From: CAZFAT01 sp964517075 | Lineage (GTDB): Bacteria; Acidobacteriota; Vicinamibacteria; Vicinamibacterales; SCN-69-37 | DNA: 12,299 nt | NCBI GenBank assembly: GCA_964517075.1 | Contig: CAZFAT010000246.1 | Location: 1 to 12,299 of the forward strand | Direction of reading: 5' to 3' | In this document: positions 1-8,345 of the stretch, in pieces | How positions within the stretch are numbered: the first letter of the stretch is position 1 | Layout of the letters: the number at the start of each line of letters is the position of its first letter | Made by a program: the position numbers and the translations under genes | Notes under the pieces: model-generated | What the model was told of the DNA's origin: nothing | Database searches by the model: none | The model's input: the letters and a program-made list of their open reading frames with translations, nothing else

Positions 1-330
1 GCCCTGGCGGATGTTGAGGCCCCGGCGTTCGAAGGCCTTGAAGTTCGTCCCCATGCTGATCCGGATGTCGTACGTCCCCGGCTGCACGTTGACAATGTTG
101 TATTCGCCCTGGTTGTTGGTCGTGGTGTCACGCTTCAGGCCTGTGGCCGGATTCGTGATCACGACGCTCGCCCCCGGCACGCGGTACCCCTGCGGGTCGG
201 TCACCGTGCCGGTGACGTTGCCATACAGCACCTGCGCCCCGGCGGGCGTGGCACTCAGGCCGACGGCCAGTGCCGTCAGACCTGCGACGAGCAGACAAGA
301 CGTTGCCCACTGTCGAACCGACATCCTCAT
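1..330 (-). CDS. Oar-like TonB-dependent receptor, N-terminal part (runs off window)
   Basis: The gene begins at ATG 330-328 and is open to the window edge, giving 110 residues. Residues 1-33 are a signal peptide: basic start (MRMSVRQW), hydrophobic core, then a likely cut after the AGA of TPAGAQ. Residues ~34-110 are a carboxypeptidase-regulatory-like beta-sandwich (GTVTDPQGYRVPGA, NPATGLKR, QGEYNIVNVQPGTYDI), the usual N-terminal extension of Oar/SusC-like outer-membrane receptors. The plug and barrel lie outside the window. A Shine-Dalgarno GGAGGAG sits at 344-338, 7 nt before the ATG. The mature part matches the complete receptor upstream on the same strand at 69 of 77 residues, so the two are recent tandem paralogues. 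Family known; substrate unknown. Confidence 0.9.
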   Translation of the reverse strand, partial: MRMSVRQWATSCLLVAGLTALAVGLSATPAGAQVLYGNVTGTVTDPQGYRVPGASVVITNPATGLKRDTTTNNQGEYNIVNVQPGTYDIRISMGTNFKAFERRGLNIRQG

Positions 331-410
331 ATACACACTCCTCCGCACTCCGTCAGCGGTCGTGCCGCGCGCTCGTGGCTCTGCGGCCGGGAGGACCCAA
401 CGTACAGACC

Positions 411-436
411 GCCGGACGCTCGAACGAGCGTCCGGC
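411..436. other. Perfect inverted repeat in the spacer before the partial receptor gene
   Basis: Two 12-base arms (411-422 and 425-436, starting GCCGGACGCTCG) are exact reverse complements separated by AA. The repeat lies about 80 bp upstream of the start of the partial receptor gene, inside the ~440-bp spacer between the two receptor paralogues. On the minus strand it would form a hairpin in the leader or act as a two-fold symmetric protein site. No T-tract follows, so it is not a typical terminator. I see no gene in the rest of 331-721; open frames there are not supported by start sites or recognisable protein. Confidence 0.45.
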
Positions 437-721
437 AGCGCGACGAAACCGCCAACTAAGGGGGTGAGAATGGCTGGTGAGCCGCCCAGTTGCCATCACG
501 GGGCGGCCAGTTGTCAGTCGAATGACACTCTTCAGTGGCTCAGCTCGTGATAGGCGGCTATCTACTTCAGCGGAAGAGACTTAACCGCGCTCTGGCCGTC
601 AAGCCAGCCGGCCGCGCGGCACGCCGTTTAAGCCGCGGGCGAGTAGGACGCAGGCCGCGCTTCAGCGCAGGAACCGGTCCGCGCGGCCACAGGTCAGTCG
701 GAGTGTGCCGCGAGTGCCAAA

Positions 722-752
722 GCTGGGCGCCGGCGTTACGCCGGCGCCCAGC
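722..752 (-). terminator. Putative Rho-independent terminator after the complete receptor gene
   Basis: A perfect 14-bp GC-rich stem (722-735 with 739-752, arm GCTGGGCGCCGGCG) has a 3-nt loop and lies 18 bp past the stop codon of the receptor at 771-4412. Read on the minus strand it is followed by TTT and then GC-rich sequence, so the U-tract is short. Its position and stem strength support termination between the two receptor paralogues, which implies that the partial gene downstream has its own promoter. Confidence 0.6.
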
Positions 753-770
753 CCTGGAGGGCGCCGTTCC

Positions 771-3700
771 CTAGTAGCTGAACCGCAGCGCGACACGCGC
801 CTGGCGCATGGAGCCCGTCGTGTCGGTGATAACCATGAACTCGTTGTCATCCAACGTCCGGGTGCCGTCCGGATTTCGGAGGAACGTGTCGAAGTCGAGC
901 TCCGCCTCCGGGTTGTCCCACTTCGGCCGGTTCAGGATGTTGTTGGCCTCGAACCGGATCTCGAACCGGCGATTGCCGCCGAGCGGAATCGCGCGGAAAA
1001 TCGAGAAGTCGAGGTTCGTCGCCCCCGGCCCCGTGAACTGGTTCAGCGTCGACGTCCCCAGCCGCTGGCCGGTGGGCTGGTCCCACGCAAACGGGTCGTA
1101 GTACGGGCCCGGATTGTCGCACGCCAGACAGCCGGCGATGTCGTCGGCGGTGCCGAGCGCGCCATCTGGTCCGGGCTGCGCCGGTTCCCCAATGTGGCCC
1201 AGCTTCACGACTGGCCCGACGATGTCGGCGGTCTGCGGGGCGTTCTGGGTGTTCAGCTCGTCGTTATCGGCTTCCACCGTGAAGCGCTCGCCGGTGTAGA
1301 TCTGGAAGATCCCGTTGACCTGCCAGTCGTTGACGATCGTCTTCAGGAAGCCGCCCGATCCCCGCCCCGTCTGCCAGGGCAGCATGTAGACGAACGAGGA
1401 CGAGAACACGTGCGTGCGTCCGGTCGGCCGCCAGTTGCGATCCTGGAAGTCCGGCACCGTGTAGCTGCGCTGGAAGTTGCGCGCCCGGGCCAGCGTGTAG
1501 GCGCCGGTCAACTGCAACCCCTGCCGGAACGGCCGCCGCAACGACACCTGCAGCGAGCTGTACCGCACCTTGTTGAAGCCCGTGTAGGCGCTGAACGTCG
1601 CGACGTTCAGCGGGCTCGGGAACAGCTGGCCCGTGCTCGTGTTGATCTTGCTCACATACGGCCGCAGCGAGTTCAGCCCGTTCACGCCGTTGGTCGAGAT
1701 GCTCGGGCAGTCGATGTCGGACGGATCGTCGGGCGCCACCTCGCAGGGCGGCCCCATCACGGTGCTGGCGTTGACGTTGAAGTTCGCCCACTGCCCGTCG
1801 CTGCGGTTGCCGACATAGGCCACGTCCACCGACATCGAGTAGGGCAACTGGCGCTCGACTGCGACGTTCCACGAGTGGATCCGCGGCCGGACGACGGTCT
1901 CGGGCACCATCGTCGTCGTGTTGGCGGAGTCGACCGGCAGCGGCTGCCGCACCAGGTCGTTCGACGGCAGGTCGATGAACGGAAACCCCTCGCCAATCGT
2001 CTGCAGCCAGCCCCAGTTCTGGTTGCCGTCGGTCGGCGTGTTGAAGGCCCAGTTGAGGGCGCCCGGATAGCTGCCATGGCCGCGGAACGGCCGCGTGAAG
2101 CCCTCGCCGCTGTACGCCAGCCCGTAGCCGACGCGCGCCACGGTCTGGTCGTTCAGCCGGTAGATGGCCCCGAAGCGCGGCGCGAACAGGTCCTTCTGCG
2201 CCTTGACGCCGAGGGTCGGCGACGACTCGTCGAACACCGTCGCCGGATTGTCCGGCCCGCGGCCGCCAATCACGATCTCGAGCGTGTCGAGGTCGAGCAT
2301 CTCCATCCCGCGGCCGTCGCGCCGCATGACGGGGTACACCTCGTAGCGCATCCCGAGATCGAACGTCAGGCGGTCGGTCACGTTCCACCGATCGCGCACG
2401 AACAGGGCATGCGTCCACTCGTAGACGCTGAATACCTCGTTCTGGATGCTCTTCCCCGAGTTGCGGACCAGCCCGAACATCATCGCCGCGTACTGGTTGT
2501 AGAAGTTCGTGCCGGTCTGCCCCGGGATGCTGGCCATCCGGGTGGCCTGGCCCGACATGTCGAAGCGGCCGCGCGGGTTCTGCCGCTCCGGCTGCCAGTG
2601 GTCGAGCTTGCCGCGGAACATGTTGTAGCCGCCGCGGAACTCGTGCCGCCCGGCGAACTTCGTCAGGTTGGCCGTTAGCGAGATCGTCTTCTCGTTCCGG
2701 TTCTGGGGCGTCCAGTTCGGCGCCGTGCCCACCACCTGGAAGCCGGTCGTGATGCGTGGAATCCCCGCGTAGAGATGCGCGCGCGGCACGTCGGTGCGGT
2801 TCTGCGCGTTGGTTCCGGGAATGCCCAGCTCGTCGGTGCCCACCATGCCCAGCGGGAAATCGCCGCCGAAGGCTTCCTGGTCGAGGATCGAGATACCCAG
2901 CGTGCTGTCAAACGTCAGCGTCGGGCTGAGCACCCAGGTCTGGCCGAACGTCGGCTGGTAGACCGCCGTCAGTGTCCCGCCGACGTCCGGCGACGGGAAC
3001 GTCCACAGGTCCGGCACGTTCGCATACATGTAGCTCAGCTTGAACCACATCTGGTGCGCATTCGTCCGGTTCAGGTTGATCTTCGCGTCGAAGTTGTTCC
3101 GCTTCGTGTCGAAGGTCTGCCGCCGGCTCCAATTGTTGCTGAAGCCGCCGGCGCCCGTGCCCTCGTGAATCGGCAAGGGCATCATGGCCAGGATCCGTTT
3201 CGCGATCGGGTCGATCCGTGCCGGGTCCATGACGTTCAGCCCCGTGGCGCACGTCGGACAGGCCGGCGGGCCCGTGTAGTTCAACTGCTGGCGCGTGTGC
3301 GCACTCGTGCTGCCGGTGTAGTTGCGCACCCCGGTGAACGGATCGCCGATGCGTTGCAGCATGCCGTTGGTATTGAAGAAGTGGCTGAAGTCGCCGTTGC
3401 GCGCCCGCTCGTCCGGCACCCGGAAGAAGTTCGTGCTCTCCCGGTGGCTGTAGTAGCCCTCGTAGGAGCCGAAGAAGAACAGGCGGTTGCGGATGATCGG
3501 GCCGCCCGTCGTCCCGCCAAACGTGTTGCGCGTGATGTCCTGGGGCTCGGTCGGCACCGCCGCAAAGCTGAACTCGCCGGCGTTCAGGGCCTGGTTCGTG
3601 TGCTGTTCGAAGGCCGACCCCTTGAAGGAGTTGGTTCCTGATTTCGTGGTCACCGTGATGGCCGCGCCCGCCGCGTTGCCCTGCTCGGCGCTCATGCTGC

Positions 3701-4412
3701 TCGTCGCGATGTTCACCGTCTCGATCGTCTCGGCCGGCGCCACATACGCGTTGTGGTTCGGCAGCCACAGGTTCACGTTCGCCGCCCCGTCCGTCAGGTT
3801 CTGGTTCGCCGCCATCGTCTGGCCGTTGGTCGTGAACGTGATGGTACGTTGCGGCGTGTCGCTCTCCGCGTTGGGCGTCCTGAGATCCGGCAGCGTGCCG
3901 GGCACGAGGACCACCAGCGCCTGGTAGTTGCGGTACGCGTTCAGCGGCAGGTTCGTGACCTGCACGGAATCGAGCTTGGTCGAGGTGTCGGCCTTGTCCG
4001 TCTGCAACAGCTCGGATTCGGAGATGACGTTCACGACGTCGGTCACCGTGCCGGCCTGGAGCTGCGTGTCCACGCGGGCGATGTCGCCCTGGCGGATGGT
4101 GATGCCCCGGCGTTCAAAGGCCGTGAAGTTCGTCCCCATGCTGATCCGGATGTCGTAGGTGCCCGGCTGCACGTTGACGATGTTGTAGTCCCCTTGGCTG
4201 TTGGTCGTGGTCTCGCGTTTCAGGCCAGTGGCCGGATTCGTGATTGCAATACTCGCGCCCGGCACACGATATCCCTGGGGGTCCGTCACGGTGCCGGTGA
4301 CGTTGCCGTAGAGCACTTGCGCCCCCGCGGGCGCGACGTTCAGGCCCATGGCCGCGGCCAGACCTGCGACGAGTAGACAGGAACGTGTCCACTGTCGAAC
4401 GGGCATCTTCAT
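771..4412 (-). CDS. Oar-like TonB-dependent receptor, complete (1213 aa)
   Basis: Outer-membrane receptor of the Oar/carboxypeptidase-regulatory type, which in acidobacteria usually imports oligosaccharides, peptides or other large nutrients with TonB-ExbBD energy. Residues 1-32 are a signal peptide ending near PAGAQ. Residues ~33-120 are the regulatory-like beta-sandwich (TDPQGYRVPGASIAITNPA). A plug follows to ~300 (LPLNAYRNYQALVVLVPG; NGQTMAANQNLTDGA; AGAAITVTTKSGTN), then a long beta-barrel ending in RQARVALRFSY, with the aromatic last residue typical of outer-membrane proteins. The frame is open back to 4559, but ATG 4412-4410 is chosen because a purine-rich Shine-Dalgarno lies just upstream, the signal peptide begins there, and the tandem paralogue starts at the same place. 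Its N-terminus nearly duplicates the partial gene at 1-330. The divergent regulator at 4927 may control it; this is inferred from position only. Confidence 0.93.
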   Translation of the reverse strand: MKMPVRQWTRSCLLVAGLAAAMGLNVAPAGAQVLYGNVTGTVTDPQGYRVPGASIAITNPATGLKRETTTNSQGDYNIVNVQPGTYDIRISMGTNFTAFERRGITIRQGDIARVDTQLQAGTVTDVVNVISESELLQTDKADTSTKLDSVQVTNLPLNAYRNYQALVVLVPGTLPDLRTPNAESDTPQRTITFTTNGQTMAANQNLTDGAANVNLWLPNHNAYVAPAETIETVNIATSSMSAEQGNAAGAAITVTTKSGTNSFKGSAFEQHTNQALNAGEFSFAAVPTEPQDITRNTFGGTTGGPIIRNRLFFFGSYEGYYSHRESTNFFRVPDERARNGDFSHFFNTNGMLQRIGDPFTGVRNYTGSTSAHTRQQLNYTGPPACPTCATGLNVMDPARIDPIAKRILAMMPLPIHEGTGAGGFSNNWSRRQTFDTKRNNFDAKINLNRTNAHQMWFKLSYMYANVPDLWTFPSPDVGGTLTAVYQPTFGQTWVLSPTLTFDSTLGISILDQEAFGGDFPLGMVGTDELGIPGTNAQNRTDVPRAHLYAGIPRITTGFQVVGTAPNWTPQNRNEKTISLTANLTKFAGRHEFRGGYNMFRGKLDHWQPERQNPRGRFDMSGQATRMASIPGQTGTNFYNQYAAMMFGLVRNSGKSIQNEVFSVYEWTHALFVRDRWNVTDRLTFDLGMRYEVYPVMRRDGRGMEMLDLDTLEIVIGGRGPDNPATVFDESSPTLGVKAQKDLFAPRFGAIYRLNDQTVARVGYGLAYSGEGFTRPFRGHGSYPGALNWAFNTPTDGNQNWGWLQTIGEGFPFIDLPSNDLVRQPLPVDSANTTTMVPETVVRPRIHSWNVAVERQLPYSMSVDVAYVGNRSDGQWANFNVNASTVMGPPCEVAPDDPSDIDCPSISTNGVNGLNSLRPYVSKINTSTGQLFPSPLNVATFSAYTGFNKVRYSSLQVSLRRPFRQGLQLTGAYTLARARNFQRSYTVPDFQDRNWRPTGRTHVFSSSFVYMLPWQTGRGSGGFLKTIVNDWQVNGIFQIYTGERFTVEADNDELNTQNAPQTADIVGPVVKLGHIGEPAQPGPDGALGTADDIAGCLACDNPGPYYDPFAWDQPTGQRLGTSTLNQFTGPGATNLDFSIFRAIPLGGNRRFEIRFEANNILNRPKWDNPEAELDFDTFLRNPDGTRTLDDNEFMVITDTTGSMRQARVALRFSY

Positions 4413-4416
4413 TGGT

Positions 4417-4430
4417 CTCCTCCTCCTCCT
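4417..4430 (-). promoter_or_regulatory. Strong repeated Shine-Dalgarno of the complete receptor gene
   Basis: On the minus strand the sequence AGGAGGAGGAGGAG ends 4 nt before the ATG at 4412. It contains several overlapping anti-16S matches. This fixes the translation start at 4412 instead of the longer open frame reaching 4559. Confidence 0.8.
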
Positions 4431-4866
4431 GGGTGCAGCACAACGCTGGACTGGCTGACCGCGGGTGCCACAGTCGAAGGGGCAGGTGGATTCAGGGATC
4501 CCCGACGTCGCCCCAGGGACTCGATTGGATCCGAGGCAAGCGCGCTGACGGCCATGCACCCACGGCCAGCACCTGTAGCTTCCGGGACGCTCCTGGTGGT
4601 GTCCATCGCGACCGTCTCACATGACGGGCCCACGGGACTGCCCGGGTAACTGCTGCAGCCCCTGGGCTTGGTCTCGTGAGTGATTGCGGAGGGCGCCTGA
4701 GATGGCTCCGCCGTCAGACAGAGGGGCCCGGGGAAGTGCCCCTTGACGGCGGCCGGAGCCAGTCACACCGGCGCCTTTGGTGGCGGCTCCCGGAGACCGC
4801 TCCCGTCCTGCTTGGAGGGGCCGCACACCGGGCTCAGACGGGGGTATTTTCAATGGACGGAGAGGG

Positions 4867-4895
4867 TTGACTCGCCCAATTGAGGATGTTAAGGT
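4867..4895 (+). promoter_or_regulatory. Weak candidate promoter of the TPR regulator gene
   Basis: TTGACT at 4867-4872 matches the -35 consensus at 5 of 6 positions. With a 17-nt spacer the -10 would be TAAGGT at 4890-4895, only 3 of 6. The predicted start would leave a ~25-nt leader before ATG 4927. The -10 is poor, so this is tentative. Confidence 0.3.
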
Positions 4896-4926
4896 CCTTA
4901 CTCACTCCCACTATCGGATATCAATT

Positions 4927-7077
4927 ATGGCCATCCATCCTCCCCGGCTGCGATTTGGCGTATTCGAGATTGATGTCAAGGCCGGTGAGCTGTGGAAGCA
5001 CGGCCGTCGCATCCGCCTCCAAGAGCAGCCATACCGTGTGCTGCTGGCCCTGCTCGCGGTCCCGGGCGAAACCGTCACCCGCCAGGAACTGCGTGAGCGG
5101 CTGTGGCCGGCCGAGACCTTTGTCGACTTCGACAACGGCCTGAACAACGTCATCAATCGCTTGCGCGCGGCGCTCGGCGATTCCGCGACGTCCCCGCGAC
5201 TCGTCGAGACCGTCGGCCGGCGCGGCTACCGGTTCATTGGCGAGCTCGACCAGCCATTGCAGACGGAACCTCATCCGGCCGAGCCCGTCAGCGCGGCTTC
5301 CCTCGAGCACGTCGAATCGGTCGGTCACGTGACCACGGCCGAATCGGGTACGACACCCGGCGATCACGTCGAACCGCTGGCACCTGCGCTCAGCGTCGGC
5401 GTCGTCGCAGATGAGTCGCGCGCGACGCCCACGGCACCCGCCGAGATGCTGCAGCCGCTGCCGCCGACATCCACCCGCTGGGGGTTTCTGGGCGCCGCGC
5501 TCGCGGCCGGGCTGCTCCTCGCGGCCGGTGCCATCGGCCTCGCAGGCCCCGCCCGGCTGGGCTCGTGGATGGGCGGTTATGATCTCAGCACGGCGCTCAA
5601 CGCCTCGCCCGGCATTCGGAGCCTCGGCATCCTGCCGCTGGCCGAACCCGAGGATGCACCCGGCGGGTTGTTCGCCTACGGCATGGTGAATGCGGTGATT
5701 GCCGAGCTCAGCCGGTTCCAGACGCTGCGGGTCGTGTCACCGACGTCGGCAGGCGGCTACCAGAATCAGCCGGACAAATCTCCACGTCAGCTCGCCGCCG
5801 AACTGGGTGTCGACACCCTGCTGCTCGGATCGGTCACTCGCAGCGACGAGCAAATCGGCGTCAGCCTTGAGCTGATCGATGGCGCCACAGGCCGTCAGCT
5901 GTGGACACAGTCGTTCAGCCGCGCCACGCCGGATCTGCTCGCCCTGCGCGCGGACGTCGTCCGTGACGTGGTGCAGCAGGTGCAGGCGAGACTGACGCCG
6001 ACGCTGGTGGCGCCGGCGCCCGAGCGCGTTACGGCCAACACCCGCGCGTACGAAGCCCACCTACGCGGACAGTTCGAGACGCTCCGCCGCAATCCCATGG
6101 CGTTCGCCCGCGCGGTGAACCATTTCAGCCACGCCCTCTCGCTCGATCCCAACTACGCGCCGGCGCATGCGGGGCTGGCCTGGGCGCGGCTGCAGCAGTC
6201 CAACTGGGCGGGCAACGACCACCCCCGGGCGCACATCGAGGAGGTCCGGGCCGCGATTGCCACGGCGCTCGATCTCGATCCGAACCTATCGGAGGCGCAC
6301 GTCGCGCTCTCCCTCGCGTCGCGCTTCTACAACTGGGACTGGGTCGGCGCGGAGGCGGCGCTCAAGCGAGCCATTCAGCTCAAGCCCAGCTCCGCGATGG
6401 CGCACAACGAATACACGCGCCTGCTGCTCTGCATGGGCCGGTTTGCGGAGGCGCTGACGGAGGCGCAGAAGACGGTGGCGCTGGATCCGAACGCCCCGGT
6501 CTACTGGCTCACCGAGGGCACCGTCCTCTACAACCTGCGGCGGCTCGAAGAGGCCGAAGCGCGCTATCTGCGGGCCCTTGAGCTCGAGCCCGAATTCAGC
6601 AGCGCGCGGCGCCGCCTGGTCCGGCTCTATCTCGTGCAGCATCGGCTCGCCGATGCGCGCGAGATGTTCCGCCAGCTCGAGTTGCACCCTTCACGCACGT
6701 CGGTCCGGGCCCTGCGGGCACAACTCGAGGCAGTGGCCGGCAACCGCGCCGAGAGCCTGCGGATCCTCGCCACCACTGAGAACACGGTGCTGGTCCGCGA
6801 CCTGCACACGGCCGCCGCCGCGCATCTCGCGTTGGGCGATCGCACGGCCGCACTGGCCGCACTGCGTCGCGGCATCACCGAACGCACGGTGCAGCCGCTG
6901 TCGTTTGCCGCGCCCGAGTTCGATGCGCTGCGCGACACGCCCGAGTTTGCTGATCTGCTCGCCCAAATGCGCTTGCCGACCGGCAGCGTCGCCGCATTTG
7001 TCGGCGTCGGCCGACAGGACACAGCGGCGCGTGCGCTGCCCGTGCCCACGCCCGACGTGAACCTCGCCTCGCGCTGA
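4927..7077 (+). CDS. Membrane-anchored winged-helix regulator with TPRs (CadC/ToxR-like)
   Basis: 716 aa. Residues ~8-105 are an OmpR/PhoB-type winged helix (RFGVFEIDVKAGELWKHGRR, LQEQPYRVLLALL, TRQELRERLWP, GLNNVINRLRAALGD, ETVGRRGYRFIG), a DNA-binding domain on the cytoplasmic side. After a Pro/Ala/Thr-rich linker, ~184-206 is one hydrophobic membrane span. Residues ~230-365 resemble the FlgO/TolB-N-like domain (SLGILPLAEPEDAP, ELGVDTLLLGSVTR, IDGATGRQLWTQSF), and ~372-600 hold several TPR motifs (NYAPAHAGLAWARL, LSEAHVALSLASRFYNW, EEAEARYLRALELEPEF). This architecture is common in acidobacteria as a one-component sensor/regulator. ATG 4927 is chosen because the wing-helix domain begins at once; the frame extends back to 4777 but that extension does not look like protein. 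There is no clear Shine-Dalgarno. Divergent placement suggests control of the receptor gene, but its targets and signal are unknown. Confidence 0.88.
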   Translation: MAIHPPRLRFGVFEIDVKAGELWKHGRRIRLQEQPYRVLLALLAVPGETVTRQELRERLWPAETFVDFDNGLNNVINRLRAALGDSATSPRLVETVGRRGYRFIGELDQPLQTEPHPAEPVSAASLEHVESVGHVTTAESGTTPGDHVEPLAPALSVGVVADESRATPTAPAEMLQPLPPTSTRWGFLGAALAAGLLLAAGAIGLAGPARLGSWMGGYDLSTALNASPGIRSLGILPLAEPEDAPGGLFAYGMVNAVIAELSRFQTLRVVSPTSAGGYQNQPDKSPRQLAAELGVDTLLLGSVTRSDEQIGVSLELIDGATGRQLWTQSFSRATPDLLALRADVVRDVVQQVQARLTPTLVAPAPERVTANTRAYEAHLRGQFETLRRNPMAFARAVNHFSHALSLDPNYAPAHAGLAWARLQQSNWAGNDHPRAHIEEVRAAIATALDLDPNLSEAHVALSLASRFYNWDWVGAEAALKRAIQLKPSSAMAHNEYTRLLLCMGRFAEALTEAQKTVALDPNAPVYWLTEGTVLYNLRRLEEAEARYLRALELEPEFSSARRRLVRLYLVQHRLADAREMFRQLELHPSRTSVRALRAQLEAVAGNRAESLRILATTENTVLVRDLHTAAAAHLALGDRTAALAALRRGITERTVQPLSFAAPEFDALRDTPEFADLLAQMRLPTGSVAAFVGVGRQDTAARALPVPTPDVNLASR

Positions 7078-7080
7078 CAA

Positions 7081-7094
7081 AATCGACGTCGATT
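7081..7094. terminator. Palindrome between convergent genes, weak bidirectional terminator candidate
   Basis: AATCGACGTCGATT is a perfect 14-bp palindrome lying 3 bp after the stop of the regulator and 8 bp before the stop of the convergent isomerase. It can fold as a 5-bp stem with an ACGT loop, followed by CTTTTCC on the plus strand and TTTG on the minus. The stem is short, so terminator function is uncertain. Confidence 0.35.
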
Positions 7095-7102
7095 CTTTTC
7101 CG

Positions 7103-8344
7103 TCAGGAGCGGTACGCCTGCCGCCCCACACCCTGGATCGGAATGCCCTGCGCGGCCAGCACGTCGTGCTGCAGCGCATGCATGCACGCCGCCGCCTCAT
7201 CGATGCGCCGGACGAACGCAATCGATCCCTGCAGAATGGGCCGGACGCGCGCGCGATCCTGCAGCCGCGCCTTCGGGTACTCGTGTTCGACAACCAGGTG
7301 CGTGTTGGGCACGTCCAGGTCGAGCAGTTCGCGGGCCGCGAGCTGATGATCCAGCCAGTCCACGGTCCGGTTCTGCAGGTACGCCAAGGGATCGTGGCGC
7401 GCAGTGCCCGGTAGCTCGTGCTCGCACAGCACGGTCTGCTTCTTCCAGGCGTTGAGCTGGTCCGCCGGGTTGTCCGACGGCCGACCGTTCTTCCAGTCGC
7501 CGCGCTCGACGGTCTGTCCGCCGTAGCCCCAGGCCGACACGCCCTTCGCGTCGATGACCTGCCCTTTCACGTGGAAGCCGCCAATCAGGAACCCGTACCC
7601 GCTGTCCTTCAGGTACTGAAAGATCGACCGCGTGTCCATGCCCATGAGGATGGCGTGCGACGGGTCGTAGTGAATCCGGAACTGGTCCCCCACGCCGTGC
7701 TTCTCGCAGATCCGGTGCAGGGCGATCCACACGCCCGGCGCGTAGGCGATGTTGTTGTGGAAGTTGTCGCTCGTCGTCCAGCCCGGCATCGGACACTGTT
7801 CGATGCGATAGCTCAGGCCGCGCGACTTGGCGGCCTTCAGGAGCGGCACGAAGTGCTCCTCGAAGTCGAGGAAGTTCTGGTCCATGCTGCGCTCCTGGTT
7901 GCGGCCGACGAACCCGCAGACGGCGGTGACGCCGAGCAGAGCGGCCGCGTCGAACACGCGCAGCATGAAGTCGTGTTTCTTCTGCCGGATCGCGCGGTCG
8001 TGGTGCAGCATGTTGTCGAAGTAGCCGATGTCGGAGAAGCCGACGCCGGTGGCCGTGCGCGCCGCTTCGACGCGCCGCGCCCGCGCCGCGTCGAACGGGG
8101 CGCGCAGATCCAGCGTGTTGGCCACCGGATCCAGCATCGCCTCGGGCGGGACGTCCGTTTCGGTCGGGTGGAGCGCCGACGACAGCTGCACGTAGCTCGC
8201 GCCCACCTCGCGCGCGAACTCCAGCCACTCTTCGATGGCGCGATCCGGATCCGGATCGCGCACCTCGCGCGGGGTCAGTTCCTGCAGGGCGGCCGTGAGC
8301 ACGCCCACCTTCATGAACTTCGGTTCGAACGGCTTGATCGTCAT
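7103..8344 (-). CDS. Sugar phosphate isomerase/epimerase family protein (xylose-isomerase-like TIM barrel)
   Basis: 413 aa, somewhat longer than the ~280-350 aa common in the family. It belongs to the AP-endonuclease-2/xylose-isomerase-like TIM-barrel group, metal-dependent enzymes that isomerise or epimerise sugars and inositols. Candidate metal ligands in the usual order are E182 (RIEQCPMPGW), D227/H230 (HYDPSH), H258 (GGFHVKG) and E353 (VVEHEYP). Early strands carry LTAALQELTP and the segment GVGFSDIGYF. There is no signal peptide, so it is cytoplasmic. ATG 8344 is chosen because AAGGTGAG lies ~9 nt upstream; M11 is an alternative start. The start lies 1 bp after the stop of the Gfo/Idh/MocA gene, so the two are almost certainly co-transcribed and translationally coupled. 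The exact substrate cannot be assigned. Confidence 0.85.
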   Translation of the reverse strand: MTIKPFEPKFMKVGVLTAALQELTPREVRDPDPDRAIEEWLEFAREVGASYVQLSSALHPTETDVPPEAMLDPVANTLDLRAPFDAARARRVEAARTATGVGFSDIGYFDNMLHHDRAIRQKKHDFMLRVFDAAALLGVTAVCGFVGRNQERSMDQNFLDFEEHFVPLLKAAKSRGLSYRIEQCPMPGWTTSDNFHNNIAYAPGVWIALHRICEKHGVGDQFRIHYDPSHAILMGMDTRSIFQYLKDSGYGFLIGGFHVKGQVIDAKGVSAWGYGGQTVERGDWKNGRPSDNPADQLNAWKKQTVLCEHELPGTARHDPLAYLQNRTVDWLDHQLAARELLDLDVPNTHLVVEHEYPKARLQDRARVRPILQGSIAFVRRIDEAAACMHALQHDVLAAQGIPIQGVGRQAYRS

Positions 8345-8345
8345 C

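Larger units (their letters stand above)
4413..4926. other. Divergent intergenic region with a long imperfect hairpin
   Basis: The 514-bp spacer between the divergent receptor and regulator genes has no gene I can support; frames at 4617-4853 and 4409-4633 are low-complexity GC-driven readings. It holds one clear structure: 4704-4716 (GGCTCCGCCGTCA) pairs with 4744-4760 with a 3-nt bulge (CCG, 4753-4755), and inside it 4722-4727 (AGGGGC) pairs with 4738-4743. It could be a leader structure of the receptor mRNA or a regulator site. I compared it with known riboswitch consensus blocks (cobalamin, TPP) and found no convincing match. Confidence 0.5.

Noticed and set aside
705..2678. 657-aa open frame on the plus strand
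   Set aside because: It is the antisense shadow of the receptor gene in high-GC DNA; it is Arg/Val/Pro-rich with no recognisable domain, and the opposite strand has a full family match.
2775..4376. Open frames opposite the receptor gene (2775-3641, 3753-4376)
   Set aside because: Shadows with low-complexity Arg/Val/Ala composition and no start-site support.
4413..4559. N-terminal extension of the complete receptor to 4559
   Set aside because: The extension lacks protein character and would bury the signal peptide; the strong Shine-Dalgarno before 4412 and the paralogue's start favour the shorter form.
4600..4860. Cobalamin or TPP riboswitch upstream of the receptor gene
   Set aside because: Conserved core blocks of these riboswitches are absent on the minus strand; only generic hairpins are seen.
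4777..4926. N-terminal extension of the regulator to 4777
   Set aside because: The 50 extra residues do not resemble the family, which normally starts right at the winged-helix domain as at 4927.
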